From positions 1 to 64,000 of the forward strand of contig JADFFQ010000011.1 in assembly GCA_022568135.1 (NCBI GenBank): a stretch of 64,000 bases of DNA. Reading direction: 5' to 3'. This DNA comes from Planctomycetota bacterium (GTDB lineage: Bacteria; Planctomycetota; Phycisphaerae; Phycisphaerales; SM1A02). The translations under genes and the position numbers were made by a program. The notes under the pieces were generated by a model. That model had not been told where the DNA came from, ran no database searches, and saw only the letters and a list, made by a program, of their open reading frames with translations. This document shows positions 1-7,987 of the stretch, one piece after another (the stretch's first letter is position 1; each line of letters begins with the position of its first letter).

Positions 1-1116
1 AGCCTGCTCGCGCAAGGAAGCCGCCAACGCGTCCTGCACCGCCAGGTGTGTCGACTCGATGGGAACCGTCTGGCAACGGGGCAAGGCAAGGTTGGCGGCC
101 AGCTCCATCGCGTCTTCCAACGACGCCGCGGACGAATGGCGCGATGGCATCATCACCCCCAGGACGCCGTTCGGGCCCACGGCGGCGGCGGCGATGCAGG
201 CGGTCACCGCCGAGTCGATGCCGCCTGAGAGTCCGATGATCACCTTGTCGTTGGAGGTCTTGCGACAATAGTCGTCGACGCCGAGGACCAGAGCGTGGAA
301 TAGCTCAGAAATCGGTTCGACAGCGAAGCCCACGGATTCCAGTCCGTGGGCTTCCATCGGAATCTCAATTGTCTGCACCTGCTGGGTCCACCCCCCTAGC
401 ACTGCGATGATTGATCCGTCCGCGGCCACTACCACCGACCGGCCGTCAAAGATCAGATCATCGTTGGCCCCGACCTGCTGAACCGCGACAATCGGAACTT
501 TGTGCCTGGTCGCAGCAGCACGCAGCTGCTCCAGATGGCGCTGCCACTTGCCCAGGACAAATGGGTTGGCGTGGAGACTCAGAAGCACATCGCACCCCAG
601 CGCCGCCGTCTCCTGCACCGGATCAATCGGGTAGCTTCGCTCGGTTCGCACATCCTCCGCCCGCCAGAGATCCTCGCAGATCAGAAGTCCGAGGCGCCGA
701 CCAGCCGCTTCAACCACGCAGGGCTGGTCGCCGGGATCGAAGTATCGGTCCTCGTCGAAGACGTCGTAGCCGGGCAGCAGCCGCTTGTCGTACACGGCGA
801 CCACTTTCCCCGCCCGACAGACGGAAACACTGTTGCGAAGTGGGCGGGTTCCACCGGGGCATCGGCGGGGATGGCCGACAATCACGAGCAGATCGCCGGC
901 GTGACGGGCGATCTCGCCCACGGCCTGTTCACATGCCTCGACCACACCCGCTCGAAAGAGCAAATCCCTGGGCGGATAGCCGATTAGGCCAAGCTCGCCG
1001 GCCACAAGCACTTCCGCCCCGTCGCTGCGCGCCTGGTCAATCGCATGAAGCACGAGGCGAGTATTGCCAGCCACGTCGCCAACGGTCGGGTTGAGCTGAG
1101 CTAAGGCCAGGCGCAT
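1..1116 (-). CDS. nadE: Glutamine-dependent NAD(+) synthetase, 3' end cut by the window
   Basis: Catalyses the last step of NAD synthesis, amidating deamido-NAD with ammonia released from glutamine. The N-terminal half is a nitrilase-fold glutaminase (begins MRLALAQLNPTVGD; Glu in GELGLIGYPP, Lys in VYDKRLLPGY, Cys in LLICEDLW). The C-terminal half begins an ATP-pyrophosphatase synthetase domain with the P-loop SGGIDSA near residue 290 (about bases 215-240). The reading frame runs off position 1, so the rest of the synthetase domain lies outside the window. The start is ATG at 1116, preceded in frame by GTG at 1119. The linker between the domains carries an in-frame palindrome (see 326-353). 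Nearby pncA and pncB feed the same pathway. Family assignment is secure from the motifs; position 1 is only the window edge. Confidence 0.93.
   Translation of the reverse strand, partial: MRLALAQLNPTVGDVAGNTRLVLHAIDQARSDGAEVLVAGELGLIGYPPRDLLFRAGVVEACEQAVGEIARHAGDLLVIVGHPRRCPGGTRPLRNSVSVCRAGKVVAVYDKRLLPGYDVFDEDRYFDPGDQPCVVEAAGRRLGLLICEDLWRAEDVRTERSYPIDPVQETAALGCDVLLSLHANPFVLGKWQRHLEQLRAAATRHKVPIVAVQQVGANDDLIFDGRSVVVAADGSIIAVLGGWTQQVQTIEIPMEAHGLESVGFAVEPISELFHALVLGVDDYCRKTSNDKVIIGLSGGIDSAVTACIAAAAVGPNGVLGVMMPSRHSSAASLEDAMELAANLALPRCQTVPIESTHLAVQDALAASLREQA
326..353. repeat. Palindrome inside nadE, translated in frame
   Basis: Perfect 11-bp arms (AAGCCCACGGA at 326-336, TCCGTGGGCTT at 343-353) around a 6-base loop. 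In the nadE frame it reads as EAHGLESVGF, about residues 255-264, exactly in the linker between glutaminase and synthetase domains. Two imperfect copies lie in intergenic DNA at 51008-51031 and 56576-56603 with the same core. Confidence 0.8.
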
Positions 1117-1161
1117 CACCGGCAGATTGTAGGGGTAGCCGGGACGCTACGCGTCGCGGCA

Positions 1162-1182
1162 CCGGCGGGCGTAACCCGCCGG
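1162..1182. repeat. GC-rich palindrome between nadE and the receiver gene
   Basis: Perfect 8-bp arms CCGGCGGG / CCCGCCGG around CGTAA, followed by CTAG. There is no T-run on either strand, so it is not a classical intrinsic terminator. It lies between the stop of the receiver gene and the start of nadE, both on the minus strand. Confidence 0.65.
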
Positions 1183-1189
1183 CTAGACC

Positions 1190-1771
1190 CTAATACACGA
1201 TGGCGCTGGCGCCTTCGATCGCCTCGATCACCTGGCGAACGCTGAACGGCTTGCGAAGGGCACTGTCGAAGCCCTGGTGAAGCAGCTGCGCGGTTTGGCC
1301 GTCGGTGAGCTTGCTGCTCATCGCGATGAGCTTCGTCACTTGCAGGTCCTCGTTCTCAGTCATCACCGAATGGATCTCCCGACCGTCCCCATCGGCCAGG
1401 TGGATGTCCAGCAGCATCACATGCGGGCGGAACCGCTCGCATTCCAGGCCTGCGGCGAACGCGGTGCGGGCTGTACGGACCTCGTAGCTGGTCTGCTCGC
1501 TGAGAATTCTCTGGAGGGTTTCGACGACCTCATCCTCGTCGTCCACGATCAGGACCCGAGTGCTGCCGCTCATGAGACCATCCATGGGAATGCCATGGCT
1601 CTTCATGAACTTCAACAAGCTGCCCACGGGGATGCGACGATCTTTGGAGCCGGGAATGCGGTATCCGCGCAGCTGGCCGGAATCGAACCACTTGCTTACG
1701 GTGCGCGACGCCACGTTGCAGACCTTGGCGACTTCTCCGGTGGTCAATACATCCTTCTCGAAGGGATTCAT
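1190..1771 (-). CDS. HTH (excisionase/MerR-like) plus response-regulator receiver protein
   Basis: A 193-residue protein with a winged-helix/excisionase-type DNA-binding segment at the N-terminus (about residues 8-58: LTTGEVAKVCNVASRTVSKW, then IPGSKDRRIPVGSLLKF) followed by a receiver domain (about 70-190). Receiver residues are visible: acidic pair in IVDDEDE, phospho-acceptor Asp122 in LLDIHL, and Lys174 in RKPF. HTH-then-receiver is the reverse of the usual output order. I chose ATG 1771 because GAGGT lies about 8 bases upstream; an in-frame extension to 1816 has no such site. No kinase gene is adjacent, so the input is unknown. It could act as a DNA-binding switch or as an adaptor; the target is not apparent. 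Confidence 0.85.
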   Translation of the reverse strand: MNPFEKDVLTTGEVAKVCNVASRTVSKWFDSGQLRGYRIPGSKDRRIPVGSLLKFMKSHGIPMDGLMSGSTRVLIVDDEDEVVETLQRILSEQTSYEVRTARTAFAAGLECERFRPHVMLLDIHLADGDGREIHSVMTENEDLQVTKLIAMSSKLTDGQTAQLLHQGFDSALRKPFSVRQVIEAIEGASAIVY

Positions 1772-2008
1772 ACCGGACCTCGCAACTGAAGAAGCCGGGC
1801 GGTCGGAAGCAACCACATCGGCCGACCCTCTGCATTTCGATCGGTTCGATCACAACCCAAGTTGACCGACCCAGTTGGAAATCCACCCCAAGCTGCAAAA
1901 GATTGGCGGGTCGAAGCGCAACAGCGGTCACATAAGCAGTGCGTTGGCGACCCATCACATCCGGCCAAGCTCTTGAGTCAGCCGATTCAACGGTCACGTC
2001 GGAAGCGC

Positions 2009-3061
2009 TTATCGGGCGGCGAGGGCTTGGGCATCGGCCAGGAACGCCTCAATCTGCTCAGGCGGCGTATCGAAACTGCACATCAGTCGAAACAGCTTCC
2101 AGGCCGGATCCCCAAAGGGGTAGTAGGCATGCCCATGGTCCCGCAGAGCCGCATCGGTCTGCGGCGGCAACGTCACGAACACCGCGTTCGCCTCGGCGGG
2201 AAACCGCAGGTGGTAGCCCAATCGGCGCAAGCCCTCGGCGAGCCTCGAAGCCATGCGGTTGGCATGCCCGGCATGCCTCAGCCAAGTATCGTCCCGCAGG
2301 GTGGCCGCAAAGGGGGCGCTCACGAAACGGTGCTTGCTGAGCAGGTGCCCGGTACTCTTGCGGTGAAATGGAAACGCTGCGGTCGCCGCCTCGAACGCTC
2401 GCCCATCGCCCTGGGCAAACAACAGCACCGCTTCACCGAAGGCCAGTCCATTCTTGGTTCCGCCGAAGCTCAGGGCATCAACGCCGGCCTCGACGCTCAG
2501 CTCGCGCGGATGGCAGCCAAGGGCCGCCACCGCGTTGGCGAACCGAGCTCCATCCACGTGCATCCGATATCCCGCATCGTGGGCCGCCTCGCACAACGCA
2601 GCGAGCTCGGCCGGGGTGTACACGGTGCCGAACTCCGTCGGATTGGAGACGGTGACCACACCCGGCTGGGGCTGATGGACGTCGCCCCGCGTGTGGAGGC
2701 CGATGGCGGCGATGTCCGACGGTTGAAGCTTGCTGGACTCGGTTCGGACCTGGACGGTTCGGCAGTGGGTGATCCGCTCCGGGGCGGTTGACTCATCATC
2801 GTTGTAATGGCTGTGGACGTGACAGAGCACCTGCTGCCAGGGCTCGGTCAGCGACGCAATGGCCAGCGTGTTGGCGGCGGTGCCGGTCGCCACAAACCAC
2901 ACACCGGTCCGGGAACCAAAGATTCTTCGGAACTCGGCCACGGCCGCGGCGGTGTGCTCATCATCCCCGTAGGCGATGCAGTGGCCGTCGTTGGCCTGGA
3001 TGATCGCCCCCAACGCCTCGGGGCACAGCCCGGCATTGTTGTCGCTACGAAAGCTCGCCAC
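2009..3061 (-). CDS. Low-specificity threonine aldolase family (PLP-dependent)
   Basis: A 350-residue fold-type I PLP enzyme of the threonine aldolase/beta-eliminating lyase family, which cleaves L-threonine or allo-threonine to glycine and acetaldehyde. Typical features: N-terminal FRSDNNAGLCPEAL, a GTAANTLA phosphate-binding turn, MHVDGARFANAV (PLP-ring Asp and Arg) and the PLP-lysine in LSFGGTKNG. Length matches the family. The only start at the right place is GTG at 3061; no good ribosome-binding site precedes it, so the exact start is uncertain. It stands alone between the receiver gene and divergent pncA. Substrate preference cannot be read from the sequence. Confidence 0.85.
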   Translation of the reverse strand: MASFRSDNNAGLCPEALGAIIQANDGHCIAYGDDEHTAAAVAEFRRIFGSRTGVWFVATGTAANTLAIASLTEPWQQVLCHVHSHYNDDESTAPERITHCRTVQVRTESSKLQPSDIAAIGLHTRGDVHQPQPGVVTVSNPTEFGTVYTPAELAALCEAAHDAGYRMHVDGARFANAVAALGCHPRELSVEAGVDALSFGGTKNGLAFGEAVLLFAQGDGRAFEAATAAFPFHRKSTGHLLSKHRFVSAPFAATLRDDTWLRHAGHANRMASRLAEGLRRLGYHLRFPAEANAVFVTLPPQTDAALRDHGHAYYPFGDPAWKLFRLMCSFDTPPEQIEAFLADAQALAAR

Positions 3062-3105
3062 GCAGAGAGTGTATCGGCGGTGTCATCAGAACAGAGCCTC
3101 GCCCG

Positions 3106-3129
3106 ATAGCCTCGCCCGGAAGGGCGAGG
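3106..3129. repeat. REP-like palindrome, CTCGCCC family, copy 1
   Basis: ATAG followed by CCTCGCCC-GGAA-GGGCGAGG (8-bp perfect arms). A partial copy of its left part (GCCTCGCCCGATAG) lies immediately before it at about 3096-3109. Other copies are at 7146-7169, 17383-17406 and 60102-60125. Confidence 0.8.
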
Positions 3130-3246
3130 GGTTCACTCGCCGGCTGCTGCCATGCCACGTTGCAGAAACTCACCGTTGCTGGCTGCTGATTCACCCATTT
3201 GCGTCTACGCTGTAGGGCGTCTGCAATGGCCGCGCAGGAACCAGCG

Positions 3247-3822
3247 ATGATCGAGCAGCTTGAATCCGCGGACGCCCTGCTGATCGTGGATGTGCAGAAC
3301 GACTTCTGCCCGGGAGGGGCGTTGCCGGTGGCCGAGGGCGACCAGGTGGTGGCGGTGCTCAACCGCTGGATCGAGCAGGCCGAGCGAACCGGAGCAACGA
3401 TCGTGATGACGCGCGACTGGCACCCGCCGAACCACTGCAGCTTCACCGACCAGGGCGGACCCTGGCCGGTGCATTGCGTTGCGGGCACCCCCGGTGCGGC
3501 CTACCACTCTGACCTCCGCATCCCGCGACGGGCCATTTATATGGATAAGGCCAGGGACCCCGACCGCGAGTCGTATTCCGGCTTCGACGGCACCGGGCTG
3601 GCCCAGCGGCTGCGCCTGGCGGAGGTCGAGCGGCTGTGGGTCGGCGGCCTGGCCCTGGACTACTGCGTCAAGGCCACCGTTCTCGATGCCCTGGCCGAAG
3701 GCTTTGAAGTCCGCCTGATTCTGCCGGCCACCCGGCCGGTCAACGTCCATCCGGAGGATGGCCACAAAGCCCTGGACGAGATGCAGCAGGCCGGCGCCAC
3801 GATCGAAAGGAACTCGCCGTGA
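3247..3822 (+). CDS. pncA: Nicotinamidase
   Basis: A 191-residue isochorismatase-fold hydrolase that converts nicotinamide to nicotinate for NAD salvage. The catalytic triad is visible: Asp15 in IVDVQNDFCPGG, Lys101 in YMDKARD and Cys140 in LDYCVKAT. Metal-binding residues sit in TRDWHPPNH. The start at 3247 is preferred over an upstream in-frame ATG at 3199 because MIEQLESADALLIVD aligns with the family N-terminus and AGGAA lies 8 bases upstream. Its stop overlaps the next start (GTGA), so pncA and pncB are translationally coupled and channel nicotinamide to nicotinate mononucleotide. Confidence 0.92.
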   Translation: MIEQLESADALLIVDVQNDFCPGGALPVAEGDQVVAVLNRWIEQAERTGATIVMTRDWHPPNHCSFTDQGGPWPVHCVAGTPGAAYHSDLRIPRRAIYMDKARDPDRESYSGFDGTGLAQRLRLAEVERLWVGGLALDYCVKATVLDALAEGFEVRLILPATRPVNVHPEDGHKALDEMQQAGATIERNSP

Positions 3823-5186
3823 CTGCCCCGAGCGCCTGGGTCAACGACGCCAATGCCACCCTGCTCACGGATCTTTATGAGCTGACCATGCTCCAGGCCT
3901 ATCTCGAAGAGGACCTGGACCAGCAAGCCGTCTTCGACCTGTTCGTGCGGCGACTGCCGGCCAACCGCAACTACCTGATCGCCTGTGGTCTCGACGACGT
4001 GCTGCGGTATCTGGAGACGTTGCACTTCACGGCCGAAGCGTTGGAGTATCTGGCTTCACTCGGCCAGTTCTCCAAGGAGTTCCTCGACTGGTTGGGGGCC
4101 TTGCGTTTTGGGGGCGACGTCTACGCAGTGGCGGAAGGCACACCGATCTTCGCCGATGAACCGATCCTGGAGGTCGTCGCGCCGCTGCCGCAAGCCCAGT
4201 TGGTCGAGACGTTTCTCCTCAATCAGATCAGCTTCCAAACCATGATCGCGTCGAAGGCGGCCCGGGTGGTGACGGCTGCCGCCGGGCGTGATATTGTCGA
4301 GTTCGGTTTGCGGCGCCTCCACGGGACGGACGCAGGCATGAAGGCGGCCCGGGCGTGCTTTGTGGCCGGCGCTACCTCCACCTCCAATGTCCTGGCCGGC
4401 CAGGTCTACGGCATCCCCGTGACCGGCACCATGGCGCACAGCTACATCGAAGCCCACGATGCGGAGCTTGATGCGTTCCGGGCGTTCGCATCGGTGTTCC
4501 CCCAGGCGATCCTGTTGGTGGATACCTACGACACCCTTGGCGGCGTTGGCAACGTGGTGCGGCTCGCCGAAGAGCTGGGCGATGACTTTCAGATTCGTGG
4601 CGTTCGCCTCGACTCCGGCGACCTGGTCCAACTGGCCAAGGCGTCGCGCCGCACACTGGATGAAGCCGGGCTGCACAACGTGGGAATCTTTGCCAGCGGA
4701 TCATTGGATGAGTATGCCGTGGCCGATTTGGTGGCCAAGGAGGCGCCGATAAGCGGCTTCGGTGTCGGCACCCGCATGGGGGTCTCCGCCGATGCGCCAT
4801 TCCTGGACAGCGCCTATAAGCTCGTCGGATATGCCGGCCGGGCGCGAATGAAGCTGTCAATGAACAAGTCCAGTTTGCCAAGCCGCAAACAAGTGCTTCG
4901 TGTCGAGTCCGGCTTGCAGGCGTCACACGACATCATCGCGCTGCACGATGAGCACCTTGAGGGCCGGCCGCTACTGTCCAAGGTCATGCAGGCCGGCAAA
5001 CGATTGCCGACGAGCCGCCGCAGCCTGCCGCAGATACGCGAACACGCCCACACAGAGCTGGCGAAGCTGCCCCAACGGCTGCTGGACTTGAAGCCGGCCG
5101 ATCCCCCCTACCGCGTCCAGCTGAGCCCGGGACTCCAGGCCGAGATCGATCAACTCCGCCGCGATCTCGAACCTGTCGGCGGGTAG
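3819..5186 (+). CDS. pncB: Nicotinate phosphoribosyltransferase
   Basis: A 455-residue enzyme joining nicotinate to PRPP with ATP hydrolysis, giving nicotinate mononucleotide. The N-terminus (LLTDLYELTMLQAYL) and the core (EFGLRRLHG, TSNVLAGQVYGIPVTGTMAHSYI, VRLDSGDL, FASGSLDEY, GFGVGTRMGVS) are typical of the family; the His in GTMAHS corresponds to the position phosphorylated in the E. coli enzyme. Translation starts at GTG 3819, overlapping the pncA stop by 4 bp. It ends 48 bp from the convergent pckA stop. Confidence 0.94.
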   Translation: MTAPSAWVNDANATLLTDLYELTMLQAYLEEDLDQQAVFDLFVRRLPANRNYLIACGLDDVLRYLETLHFTAEALEYLASLGQFSKEFLDWLGALRFGGDVYAVAEGTPIFADEPILEVVAPLPQAQLVETFLLNQISFQTMIASKAARVVTAAAGRDIVEFGLRRLHGTDAGMKAARACFVAGATSTSNVLAGQVYGIPVTGTMAHSYIEAHDAELDAFRAFASVFPQAILLVDTYDTLGGVGNVVRLAEELGDDFQIRGVRLDSGDLVQLAKASRRTLDEAGLHNVGIFASGSLDEYAVADLVAKEAPISGFGVGTRMGVSADAPFLDSAYKLVGYAGRARMKLSMNKSSLPSRKQVLRVESGLQASHDIIALHDEHLEGRPLLSKVMQAGKRLPTSRRSLPQIREHAHTELAKLPQRLLDLKPADPPYRVQLSPGLQAEIDQLRRDLEPVGG

Positions 5187-5191
5187 TGCAT

Positions 5192-5217
5192 ATCCGCCGG
5201 CCAGGCCGCGGGCGGAT
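5192..5217. terminator. Stem-loop between convergent pncB and pckA
   Basis: Arms ATCCGCC (5192-5198) and GGCGGAT (5211-5217) lie in the short gap between the two convergent stop codons. There is no U-run, so bidirectional termination is only a guess from position; it could equally belong to the palindrome families seen elsewhere in the window. Confidence 0.35.
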
Positions 5218-5234
5218 CCGGCTCGCAGATACCA

Positions 5235-6830
5235 TCACACCTTCGGGCCGGCGGCGCGAACGTCCGAGGCGATGTCGTACTTCACGTCGTTCTCGCGGAA
5301 CAGCGTTGCGAGCTCCTTCGCCTTGACGTCGTACCCATCCTTGTCCGCCCAGGTGGAGCGTGGATTGAGCACCTCGACCGGCACGTTCGGGACGCTTTGT
5401 GGCATGTGCAGGCCAAAGATCGGATGCGTTTCGTACTTTATGTCGCGCAGTGAGCCGTCGAGGATGCCGGTGACAAAGGCCCTCGTGAACGCGAGCTTGA
5501 ATCGCTCGCCGACGCCATATGGCCCGCCGGTCCATCCGGTATTCAGCAGCCACACATCGGTATCGTGTTGCTCGATGCGCTTTGCCAGCCATTGAGCGTA
5601 GACCATGGGCGGCCGGGGCAGGAACGGCCCGCCGAAGCACGGACTGAAGCTCGGTTGCGGCTCGGTGATGCCCGCCTCGGTGCCCGCCAGCTTGCTCGTG
5701 TAGCCGTTGATGAAATAGTACATCGCCTGCTCGCGGCTCAGCCTGCTCACCGGCGGCAGCACGCCAAAAGCATCCGCAGCGAGGAAGATCACGTTCCGGG
5801 GGTGAGCGCCCACCGACGGGATCACCGCCCCGGGGATGTAGCTGACCGGGTAGGTCACGCGCGTGTTTTCGGTCTTCTCGTCCGAGTCATAGTCCGGCTG
5901 GCGGGTCACCGGGTCGAGCACCACGTTCTCCAGGACCGACCCGAATCGGATTGCATCCCAGATCTGCGGCTCGCCTTCCCTGGAAAGGCGAATGCACTTG
6001 GCGTAACAGCCGCCTTCAATGTTGAAAACCCCCCGGTCGGACCACCCGTGCTCATCGTCGCCGATCAGCGGACGGTTCTCATCGGCCGAAAGCGTGGTCT
6101 TGCCCGTGCCCGAGAGGCCGAAGAACAGGGCGACGTTGCTCGGATCGGCTTGATCCACGTTGGCCGAGCAGTGCATCGGGAACACGCCGATCGCCGGCAG
6201 GTCGTAGTTCATCGCAAAGAAGATCGACTTCTTGATCTCGCCGGCGTACCGGGTGCCGAGGATGACCACCTTGCGCTGTTGAAGGGACTGGAGGATCGCC
6301 ACCGGCGAATTCAGCCCGTACCGCGCGTAGTCGGTCAGCCGAAGATTGCAGGCGTTGATCACCATCCAATCCGGCTCGAAGCTGCCCAGCTCATCAGGGG
6401 GCACATTGATGAACAGCGTCTTGGCGAACAGGCAATGCCAGGCTTCCTCGGTGATGACCGAGACCTTGAGGCGATACTCCGGATCGGCGCCGGCGTAACC
6501 GTCAAAGCGAAATAGCTCGCTCTTGTGGGCAAGATGCTCGACGGCGAGATCCTCGAGCGCGGCGAATGTGTCCGGCGCGATCGGCTGATTGACTTTGCCC
6601 CAGTCGATCGAATCGTGGACGGCCGGCGTATCTTCGAGGAACTTGTCCTTGGGGCTGCGGCCGGTACGATCGCCGGTATCCACATTGAGTGCCCCGTTGG
6701 CCGCGAGCACTCCTTCTCCGCGCCCAATCGCCATCTCAATCAAACGGGCGCTGGTCAGATTGCGGTGAATCGCGGCCTTGCCGAAGTCCAGCGCCCTGGA
6801 TACGGATGCGGTGGTCATGGCGGAGCTCAT
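5235..6830 (-). CDS. pckA: Phosphoenolpyruvate carboxykinase (ATP)
   Basis: A 531-residue gluconeogenic enzyme converting oxaloacetate and ATP to PEP, CO2 and ADP. The P-loop/kinase-1a site GLSGTGKTTLSAD, the metal/phosphate site DEHGW, RSPKDKF near the N-terminus, and GGCYAKCI / RNVIFLAADAFGVLPPV are diagnostic of the ATP-dependent form. Length matches the family. Candidate starts are ATG 6830, with TTG immediately before it, and ATG 6818; none has a strong ribosome-binding site. It is a single-gene unit, divergent from the tRNA-His gene. Confidence 0.95.
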   Translation of the reverse strand: MSSAMTTASVSRALDFGKAAIHRNLTSARLIEMAIGRGEGVLAANGALNVDTGDRTGRSPKDKFLEDTPAVHDSIDWGKVNQPIAPDTFAALEDLAVEHLAHKSELFRFDGYAGADPEYRLKVSVITEEAWHCLFAKTLFINVPPDELGSFEPDWMVINACNLRLTDYARYGLNSPVAILQSLQQRKVVILGTRYAGEIKKSIFFAMNYDLPAIGVFPMHCSANVDQADPSNVALFFGLSGTGKTTLSADENRPLIGDDEHGWSDRGVFNIEGGCYAKCIRLSREGEPQIWDAIRFGSVLENVVLDPVTRQPDYDSDEKTENTRVTYPVSYIPGAVIPSVGAHPRNVIFLAADAFGVLPPVSRLSREQAMYYFINGYTSKLAGTEAGITEPQPSFSPCFGGPFLPRPPMVYAQWLAKRIEQHDTDVWLLNTGWTGGPYGVGERFKLAFTRAFVTGILDGSLRDIKYETHPIFGLHMPQSVPNVPVEVLNPRSTWADKDGYDVKAKELATLFRENDVKYDIASDVRAAGPKV

Positions 6831-6952
6831 CAACCAAACGAGCTATCGAGCCGTCGCCGGGCATACGACTCACGACGGCAAAGATGCATCCTAGCACATC
6901 TGCTCCACACGACCCAGGCGCAGAGTGGTGACCACGGCTGGGCCGGTCGATC

Positions 6953-6958
6953 TATACT
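6953..6958 (+). promoter_or_regulatory. Probable -10 of the tRNA-His promoter
   Basis: TATACT ends 32 bases before the tRNA. The -35 is weak (GTGACC-like, about 19 bases upstream). The same 32-base distance separates the -10 and tRNA start at the tRNA-Phe gene, which supports both. Confidence 0.45.
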
Positions 6959-6990
6959 GCTGCGATCCCGATCAAAGCGGGACCGGCGAT

Positions 6991-7065
6991 GGCGGCGGTA
7001 GCTCAGTTGGTTAGAGCACCTGGTTGTGGTCCAGGGGGTCGAGGGTTCGAGTCCCTTCCGTCGCC
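6991..7065 (+). tRNA. tRNA-His (GTG)
   Basis: Full cloverleaf. The acceptor stem GCGGCGG pairs with CCGTCGC at 7058-7064, with one G-T pair. Anticodon stem CCTGG/CCAGG encloses TTGTGGT, giving anticodon GTG at 7026-7028. T-loop is TTCGAGT. The histidine-specific extra G(-1) at 6991 faces C73 at 7065. CCA is not encoded. Confidence 0.97.
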
Positions 7066-7145
7066 CTTTCCAAGAGAGGCCTGAGGCCGCTTGCGGCTTC
7101 GCGGGGTATGCAGGCAGCACATCAACGATCCTCGCAATTCTGCAA

Positions 7146-7169
7146 CCCCGCCCTTCCGGGCGAGGCTAT
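7146..7169. repeat. REP-like palindrome, CTCGCCC family, copy 2 (inverted)
   Basis: CCCCGCCC-TTCC-GGGCGAGG followed by CTAT. It is the reverse complement of the copy at 3106 with one mismatch in the stem. It lies just past the stop of the minus-strand gene at 7176. Confidence 0.75.
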
Positions 7170-7175
7170 TGCCTA

Positions 7176-7970
7176 TCAACCAACCCACGCGTAGCTGCAC
7201 TCGGGACAGACCGGCCCCGGCGAGGGACCTTTGGCGTAGCCGCAGCGCTCACAGTGCGTCTCCCGCCACAGCCGATGCTTCTTGGACATCAGGGCGATCA
7301 CGACCCCGGGCCCGGCGAGCCACAGCGTGGCGATGACTGCCAAACACAGGGCAAAGAACGTCCCCGCGAAGCAGTAGCAGTCCGTCCGCCGCCGAACCAT
7401 GATGTCCAGCGGCAGCACGACGAGAACTTCAAGCAGCGTTCCGCCCAACAGCAAGCCGACGAGCCGGCCGAGCGCGCGATCCGCCCAGATACTGCGACTG
7501 AAAATCAGCAGGATCGCGGACCAAAACACCCAGCTACCCAACACGGTGGCTACAAGCAGGGTCGTGGCAAGGGCATCGTCCAGATCAAGGCTTGCTTCCA
7601 ATACCGTTTCAATGAACTCGCCAACCCCCAGTAGGAGCGCAAAGGTCAACATGGCCGCAATTGCTGCACCAATCACAAGGCTCAGGAGCAATGGCCTCGA
7701 CCGTTCGTCACGCGGCGGCCGCTTGCTGAACACCGGTATCAGAAACACGATCTGCGAGCCAACGATGATCGCCGCAGGAACTCCGGCCGTAACCCACCAG
7801 TCCCCGTCCCCAATGATCTCCACGATGTGGAGAACAAACTGATGTGGGGCCAGGTCCGCCCACTCGGTTTGTTCGAGGGCCTCAACCGCGATGGTCATCA
7901 GCACCATTAGCGCCACGGTGTAGATCGGAATCCCTATGACCAGCAGTGCCCAGCGTCGTCGCATTCCCAT
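7176..7970 (-). CDS. Integral membrane protein with C-terminal zinc ribbon
   Basis: Function unknown. About 264 residues with several hydrophobic helices (for example WALLVIGIPIYTVALMVLM at the N-terminus, FLIPVF, and a run near GAAIAAMLTFALLLGVG) and a C-terminal zinc ribbon, CERCGY...CPECSY, of the kind common in Planctomycetota membrane proteins. No enzymatic motif is visible. The start is ambiguous: ATG 7970 or 7964, with GTG at 7973. It is divergent from the nitrilase gene with only 17 bp between start codons, leaving no room for separate leaders. Confidence 0.7.
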   Translation of the reverse strand: MGMRRRWALLVIGIPIYTVALMVLMTIAVEALEQTEWADLAPHQFVLHIVEIIGDGDWWVTAGVPAAIIVGSQIVFLIPVFSKRPPRDERSRPLLLSLVIGAAIAAMLTFALLLGVGEFIETVLEASLDLDDALATTLLVATVLGSWVFWSAILLIFSRSIWADRALGRLVGLLLGGTLLEVLVVLPLDIMVRRRTDCYCFAGTFFALCLAVIATLWLAGPGVVIALMSKKHRLWRETHCERCGYAKGPSPGPVCPECSYAWVG

Positions 7971-7987
7971 CACGATACACTTAGAGC

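Noticed and set aside
5565-6515. Plus-strand frame of 316 codons opposite pckA
   Set aside because: Antisense shadow; pckA has every diagnostic motif.
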